Origin: SFWF01 sp045638145
Lineage (GTDB): Bacteria; Bacillota; Clostridia; Oscillospirales; Acutalibacteraceae
Length of the DNA: 64,000 nucleotides
Direction: 5' to 3'
Assembly (NCBI GenBank): GCA_045638145.1
Contig: JAZUAU010000015.1
Coordinates: 1-64,000, forward strand
The notes under the pieces were generated by a model. It was not told the origin of the DNA. It ran no database searches and saw only the letters and a list, made by a program, of their open reading frames with translations. Shown one piece after another: positions 60,121 to 64,000 of this stretch; the first letter of the stretch is position 1; each line of letters begins with the position of its first letter. Both the position numbers and the translations under genes were made by a program.

Positions 60121-61731
60121 TTAATTAACATTGATTTCACAAAGGATATTATATCCGTTTTCAAAATCCATTTGTCTGTTGCTTAACTTTGCAAAACAAT
60201 CAACATCATTTTTTAGATAAAATGCTATATAAAATTTACCTTTTTCTTTTGGAGCATTAAGCTTTCCGTTGATAGTATATGTGGGGACCTCGGTTGATTC
60301 GGGATTTTGGGGATCGTGGCTATACCACTTATCGGGTTCGCCTGCATTAATTTCGCAAATAGGCTCAAACTTTTCGTTAAGAAGTGCAAATCCGCTCTCC
60401 ATGCCAAACGCTGCGGAGAATCCATAGTTCTTAAGGTTGATTTCTACGCTTATACAATCACCGTCAGATGACGCTTTTCCGTTTTGTGCTGTAACTTTAT
60501 ATCCTAAATGGTCTCGGATAAACTCAAATGCACTGTGATAAGATATATCTCCGTCATCCTCGGTAAACCAAGCCGGATCATAAACAATATTCTTTTCCTC
60601 AAGCATTTCTTTTGTAAGTTTTTCTACCTGCCAAAGGTCCATAACTGCAGGTCCATTATTTGCCCTGTCAACCTCGTAATATCCGTTCCAGAAGCCCATT
60701 GTTGTCATATTGTGATGAGCGCATTCAAGAATAATCTCAATTCCTTTAGGAATTCTCGGTGTGGGATGGGATTGTTTACCAATAAGATTAGAATTGGGGA
60801 AAAGCTCACCGTCATTAGGTACATAGGGAGATTTTTCAGTTACATATTCCCACCAATCAGTCGCGGTCTTTTCTGGATTTCCTTTTTGATAGCCACCTGA
60901 ATTCCACTGTGATCTGGTCTGCTCGCCAAACATTGCCTTATTAACAAAACCTATTTTAAGTGGATCAACTTCCGTTGGGTATGTTTTAATGAATTCATCT
61001 ATATACGCGGCCGAACGAACTATATAAAAAATATCATTAGGTGCAACAAGATTATCGTAAATCGCTTTCATAACCTTATTGCGGTCAACAGGCGGATACT
61101 GAGAGCTTTCTGCCATATCTCCGCTGAATCCTATAAAGCCACCCATTATAGAATAAACAGTATCCTTATTTTCGGCGAGTACAGGTGCCAGCTGTTTTAT
61201 ATGAGAAAGCATAACTTCTTCCGACGCACATACAGAGGCTGTGTTTTGCTTTGCCGTTTCAGAAGTAGTCCAAGCAACGTGATGGCTTCCGTTATATACA
61301 AAAATTATATTTTGAACATAACCCTTTGACCTTAAAACATCACAAATAACATCAAGTGCTACAAGTGCATTATCAGGAAGCGTTTCGGTCTTGCTATAGC
61401 CTGTAAGTCCGATTCCAATATTCACCACTGTTGTGTTTTGGCTTAGTTTAAATACATAGTATCCGAGATTATCTAAAACATTCGCAGTCATTTTTTCAAC
61501 AGTGCCAAGCTCGGCAAGCTTTGAAAGACTGAACGATGCAGCAGATCTGAACCCACGGTTTGGATTATACATAAGTTCATTGATACCGTCTGCTGTCATT
61601 GGCAAGAATTCAAGCTCGGTATCAAAGCAAACTTTAATTTCCTCGGGTGTTTGTTCTTTTTTGCATGCTATAAGGTTTACACAAAGGATTAAAACCAAAA
61701 TAAAGCAAAAGACTCTGTAAAATGTTTTCAA
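60121..61731 (-). CDS. DUF4874/DUF4832 lipoprotein, array copy 5 (most divergent)
   Basis: A 536-residue lipoprotein with lipobox LIA-C23, starting at TTG with AAGGGAG upstream. It is the shortest and most divergent member: both Cys insertions are missing. Several residues conserved elsewhere are changed: GGFIGFSGDMAE (Asp for the first Glu), GFVNKAMFGEQ (VNK where others have NND), and PNDGELFPNS. FGE, SGE-like GEL and AHH are kept. It is first in the transcript from the strong promoter at 61764-61792. Confidence 0.82.
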   Translation of the reverse strand: MKTFYRVFCFILVLILCVNLIACKKEQTPEEIKVCFDTELEFLPMTADGINELMYNPNRGFRSAASFSLSKLAELGTVEKMTANVLDNLGYYVFKLSQNTTVVNIGIGLTGYSKTETLPDNALVALDVICDVLRSKGYVQNIIFVYNGSHHVAWTTSETAKQNTASVCASEEVMLSHIKQLAPVLAENKDTVYSIMGGFIGFSGDMAESSQYPPVDRNKVMKAIYDNLVAPNDIFYIVRSAAYIDEFIKTYPTEVDPLKIGFVNKAMFGEQTRSQWNSGGYQKGNPEKTATDWWEYVTEKSPYVPNDGELFPNSNLIGKQSHPTPRIPKGIEIILECAHHNMTTMGFWNGYYEVDRANNGPAVMDLWQVEKLTKEMLEEKNIVYDPAWFTEDDGDISYHSAFEFIRDHLGYKVTAQNGKASSDGDCISVEINLKNYGFSAAFGMESGFALLNEKFEPICEINAGEPDKWYSHDPQNPESTEVPTYTINGKLNAPKEKGKFYIAFYLKNDVDCFAKLSNRQMDFENGYNILCEINVN

Positions 61732-61763
61732 CAGTTACACTCCCTTATTATCTTAATAGAAAT

Positions 61764-61792
61764 ATTATACTAAAACATTAAAAAAATGTAAA
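61764..61792 (-). promoter_or_regulatory. Promoter of array copies 5-4-3-2
   Basis: TTTACA (61792-61787), 17-bp spacer, TATAAT (61769-61764), 33 bp before the TTG of copy 5. No cre-like operator was recognised beside it. Confidence 0.75.
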
Positions 61793-61856
61793 CTAAAATA
61801 ATGCTAAAATTCTGTATAATCCCGTCCGATATTAGTAAAATCTAACACATAATATT

Positions 61857-61884
61857 AAAATAACGCCCTTTCGGGCGTTATTAA
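61857..61884 (-). terminator. Terminator after array copy 6
   Basis: AATAACGCCC - gaaa - GGGCGTTATT followed by TTAATATT on the minus strand. Confidence 0.85.
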
Positions 61885-61892
61885 TTCCAGGA

Positions 61893-63626
61893 TTAAAGTG
61901 AATAAAGAATATTGTAACCGTTTTCAAAAGGCATATCGTTTGCAAGCTTTGCACGGTCATCTCTTGTGTTTTTAAGATAGAAACCGATGTAATATTTACC
62001 ATTTTGATTAGGAAGTGCAATATCGGCTGTAACCGTGTGCTCTAAAATTTCGGTCGAACGGTAATTATCGGGGTCGTGGCTATACCATTTTTCGGGTTCA
62101 CCCGCCGAAACCTCCGAAACAACATTATAGTTCTCATCAAGGACAGCAAAGCCGGACTTAAGGTTAAATGCTGCCGCAAAACCATAGTTCTTAAGGGTAA
62201 GTTTTGCGGTTTTTCCGTCAAACTCGAAATCCTGCGCGGAGATTCTATATCCCAAATGGTCGCGAACGAACTCGTAAGGATTACGGTGTACCTGGTTGCC
62301 GTCTTCATCGCAGAACCAAGCAGGATCGTAAATAATTCCTTCAGCATTAAGCATTTCGGGGGTAACGGTTTCGTTCTTAATCCAGCGACCCATTGTTGAA
62401 TCTAACGGCACCAATTTTCCTTCTTCATTTTTAAAGTGCTCAAATCTTGCTTCAACAAAACCATTCCATTGGCTCATTGTAACGTAATGCTGATGAGCAA
62501 CTTCTTTTATGATATCCATGCCCGTTGGTACTCTATCAGGACGGTGTATAGCCATATTATGGAACATTTCGCCCGACTGCGGAGTATACGCAGAGGTCTG
62601 ACAAACATATTCCCACCAGTCGTTTTTAACGTGAGTTCCGCCGCCATCAGCCTCGGGGCATTTATGCTCCCCTGCGACAGTATCAAAGTTGTGTTTATAC
62701 TGGTAACAGCCCGAACACCAGCCGTAATTCTCAGTTTCTCCAAACATACCATCGTTATTGAAGCCGATAATATCAGCATACTTGTAACCGGGGTCGTGCT
62801 CTAACAGGTCAAGCTTATACTTTGGCATACGGACAGTATAGTAAAAATCGTTGGGCACACAAAGCTTTTCAACAACCGCCTTGATTATTGTATCATAATT
62901 AACTACAGGATACTGATAATTATATGCCTGCTCTCCGCCCGACGCGATAAAGCCGGATGACAGTTTATGGATAATATCCTTATTTTTTTCAATAAAAGGC
63001 ACTAACTGGTCAATATGAGCAAGCATATTTTCTTCACTTGCTCCGTAAACTTCATGCTTTTTACGGTTTTCTTCGCTTACATGCCAGTTATACTGAACTC
63101 CGTGATAACCGTAGCGGAAAAGCACCTTACAATTACGCTCGCGGCACTTCTTGAAAAATACATCTACAATATCAAGACAAATCTGGGGTATTTTCTCTTT
63201 GGGACCGACCCCAAGAAAAGTTCCCTGAAGAAGAATTAACTTCGGAACATAATCGGTATTTGCATCGATAAAGAACCAGTTATCGAGCATATAGTCAATA
63301 ATCCTTTCGTTCTCACGAACAGGAATGTTTTGGAAGCAACAATAAACACTGTGCTTACCAAGACACTTGGAATTGTTATTAATGGTAGCCTTTCCGTCAC
63401 CGTGGTAATAAATAAGGTCGCAATGGTCGCATGGCTTTGTCGGATCAGCCGGGTCCTTATGCACGGGAGCGATTGTCAGCGGCATTGTTGTTCTGAAGCC
63501 GCGGTCGGGGTTTTTAAAAAGAAGAATATCATTTGTTCTGCCTGCGATAGAACCTTCTATTCCCGAGGGATGCTTGCGCTCTTCACCCGCATATAATGGT
63601 TTGTACTGTATTTTTTTAAATGACAT
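61893..63626 (-). CDS. DUF4874/DUF4832 protein without signal peptide, array copy 6
   Basis: A 577-residue protein beginning MSFKKIQYKPLYAGEERK at the ATG 63626 with GAGGTG upstream, no signal peptide. The core reads NPDRGFRTTMPL, LFRYGYHGVQYNW, SSGFIASGGEQAY, GFNNDGMFGETENYGW, TPQSGEMFHN. The His triplet region is AHQHYVTMSQW, slightly different from AHHRF in the other full-length copies. The first insertion has CDHCDL plus KCLGKH and the second WCSGCYQ...HKCPEAD, so it is the Cys-richest copy. It follows copy 7 by 23 bp. Confidence 0.84.
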   Translation of the reverse strand: MSFKKIQYKPLYAGEERKHPSGIEGSIAGRTNDILLFKNPDRGFRTTMPLTIAPVHKDPADPTKPCDHCDLIYYHGDGKATINNNSKCLGKHSVYCCFQNIPVRENERIIDYMLDNWFFIDANTDYVPKLILLQGTFLGVGPKEKIPQICLDIVDVFFKKCRERNCKVLFRYGYHGVQYNWHVSEENRKKHEVYGASEENMLAHIDQLVPFIEKNKDIIHKLSSGFIASGGEQAYNYQYPVVNYDTIIKAVVEKLCVPNDFYYTVRMPKYKLDLLEHDPGYKYADIIGFNNDGMFGETENYGWCSGCYQYKHNFDTVAGEHKCPEADGGGTHVKNDWWEYVCQTSAYTPQSGEMFHNMAIHRPDRVPTGMDIIKEVAHQHYVTMSQWNGFVEARFEHFKNEEGKLVPLDSTMGRWIKNETVTPEMLNAEGIIYDPAWFCDEDGNQVHRNPYEFVRDHLGYRISAQDFEFDGKTAKLTLKNYGFAAAFNLKSGFAVLDENYNVVSEVSAGEPEKWYSHDPDNYRSTEILEHTVTADIALPNQNGKYYIGFYLKNTRDDRAKLANDMPFENGYNILYSL

Positions 63627-63649
63627 AAATAACACCTCTGTCAAAAAGA

Positions 63650-64000
63650 TTATTTATTAAATGTGTAAAGAACATTATATCCATCGCCAACAAAGGGCAC
63701 CGAGTCTACAGCGTTACTGAGTCTTGCATACTGATCCATATCATTCTTAAGATAGAATGCAAGATAATATGTTTCTCCGTCATCGGGAGCAGAGATTTCA
63801 GCCTCAACAATATGCTCAAGCACTTCATCACTTGTATAGTCCTCGGGGTCATGGCTGTACCAAGCTTCCGGATTCCCAGCCTTAACACTTGTAACAAGGT
63901 TATAATCTTCGTCAAGAATTGCAAAGCCCGATTCAAGACCAAATGCTGCTGCAAAGCCATAGTTTTTAAGCGTAATCTTAACTCTTGGACCCTGCTTTTC
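63650..64000 (-). CDS. DUF4874/DUF4832 protein, array copy 7 (cut by the window edge)
   Basis: Only the C-terminal 116 residues are in the window, running off the right end in frame. The text is unmistakable: LKNYGFAAAFGLESGFAILDED, AGNPEAWYSHDPEDY, EVLEHIVEAEISAP, YYLAFYLKNDMDQYARLS, and GDGYNVLYTFNK before the TAA at 63652-63650. This is the DUF4832 half. The signal peptide status cannot be told. Confidence 0.85.
   Translation of the reverse strand, partial: EKQGPRVKITLKNYGFAAAFGLESGFAILDEDYNLVTSVKAGNPEAWYSHDPEDYTSDEVLEHIVEAEISAPDDGETYYLAFYLKNDMDQYARLSNAVDSVPFVGDGYNVLYTFNK

Noticed and set aside
52619..64000. Array as a mobile element or broken single gene
   Set aside because: No transposase, integrase or terminal repeats; each copy has its own ribosome site, start and stop and a complete two-domain layout, apart from copy 7, which is cut by the window edge.

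Overview
The window is a stretch of chromosome from an AT-rich, endospore-forming Gram-positive bacterium, most likely a Clostridia member of the Oscillospiraceae/Ruminococcaceae type. The evidence is the set of sporulation genes (dpaA-dpaB, bofA, gerW/ytfJ, spoIIR, spoIIGA-sigE, a spoIVFB-like protease, a SigH-like sigma factor), AddAB instead of RecBCD, strong GGAGG-type ribosome binding sites, very frequent TTG and GTG start codons, and SAM-I and FMN riboswitches of Firmicutes type. No phage, transposase, rRNA or CRISPR array is visible.

Layout. 1-1110: a RelE/ParE-Phd/YefM toxin-antitoxin pair with its own promoter and operator, then the 3' half of a broken small acid-soluble spore protein gene. 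1175-6374: a UgtP-like glycolipid glycosyltransferase, murC (opposite strand), cca, and the dipicolinate synthase pair dpaAB. 6400-13856: addA-addB, bofA, secG. 13936-17152: three genes resembling the three subunits of a biotin-dependent transcarboxylase. 17278-22181: rluB, a DacF-type D,D-carboxypeptidase, gerW, a DUF2953 protein, scpB-scpA and a site-2 protease. 22281-28739: a cell wall amidase, a hypothetical protein, a TSCPD protein, rpoD(sigA)-dnaG, dgt, a YigZ-family protein and rpmE. 28812-31971: spoIIR, ispE, an aminotransferase and an Lrp-type regulator. 32089-34344: an ACT protein, a PFL/UPF0210 protein and a sugar O-acetyltransferase. 34379-41875: paired radical-SAM family proteins, a spoIVFB-like protease with a tiny partner, a YgiQ radical SAM protein, a beta-CASP hydrolase and a LOG-family protein. 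41918-44436: metK under a SAM-I riboswitch and a RibU-like ECF substrate protein under an FMN riboswitch. 44541-51037: spoIIGA-sigE, an HtrA-like protein with a two-component system, a zinc-ribbon protein, a degenerate tRNA-like sequence and a SigH-like sigma factor. 51151-52494: an alanine/glycine:cation symporter.

The unusual region is 52619-64000. It holds six complete genes and one edge-truncated gene of a single paralogous family, which I read as DUF4874 (N-terminal) plus DUF4832 (C-terminal), all on the minus strand. The order from the right edge is: copy 7 (cut), copy 6 (no signal peptide), copies 5, 4 and 3 (lipoproteins), copy 2 (no signal peptide), copy 1 (lipoprotein). They look like barrel-type glycosidase-like proteins with conserved Glu residues, split between the cytoplasm and the cell surface. 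Four copies carry two Cys-containing insertions whose Cys pattern differs between exported and cytoplasmic members.

A second theme is translational control. Four sporulation or wall genes (dpaA, bofA, the dacF-like gene, the amidase) have their Shine-Dalgarno sequence inside one arm of a strong hairpin just before the start codon, and spoIIR has a weaker version. Two of these genes seem to start at AUA or AUU. The HtrA-like protein has lost its catalytic His and Ser. All functions are read from sequence by family recognition; no database search was run.
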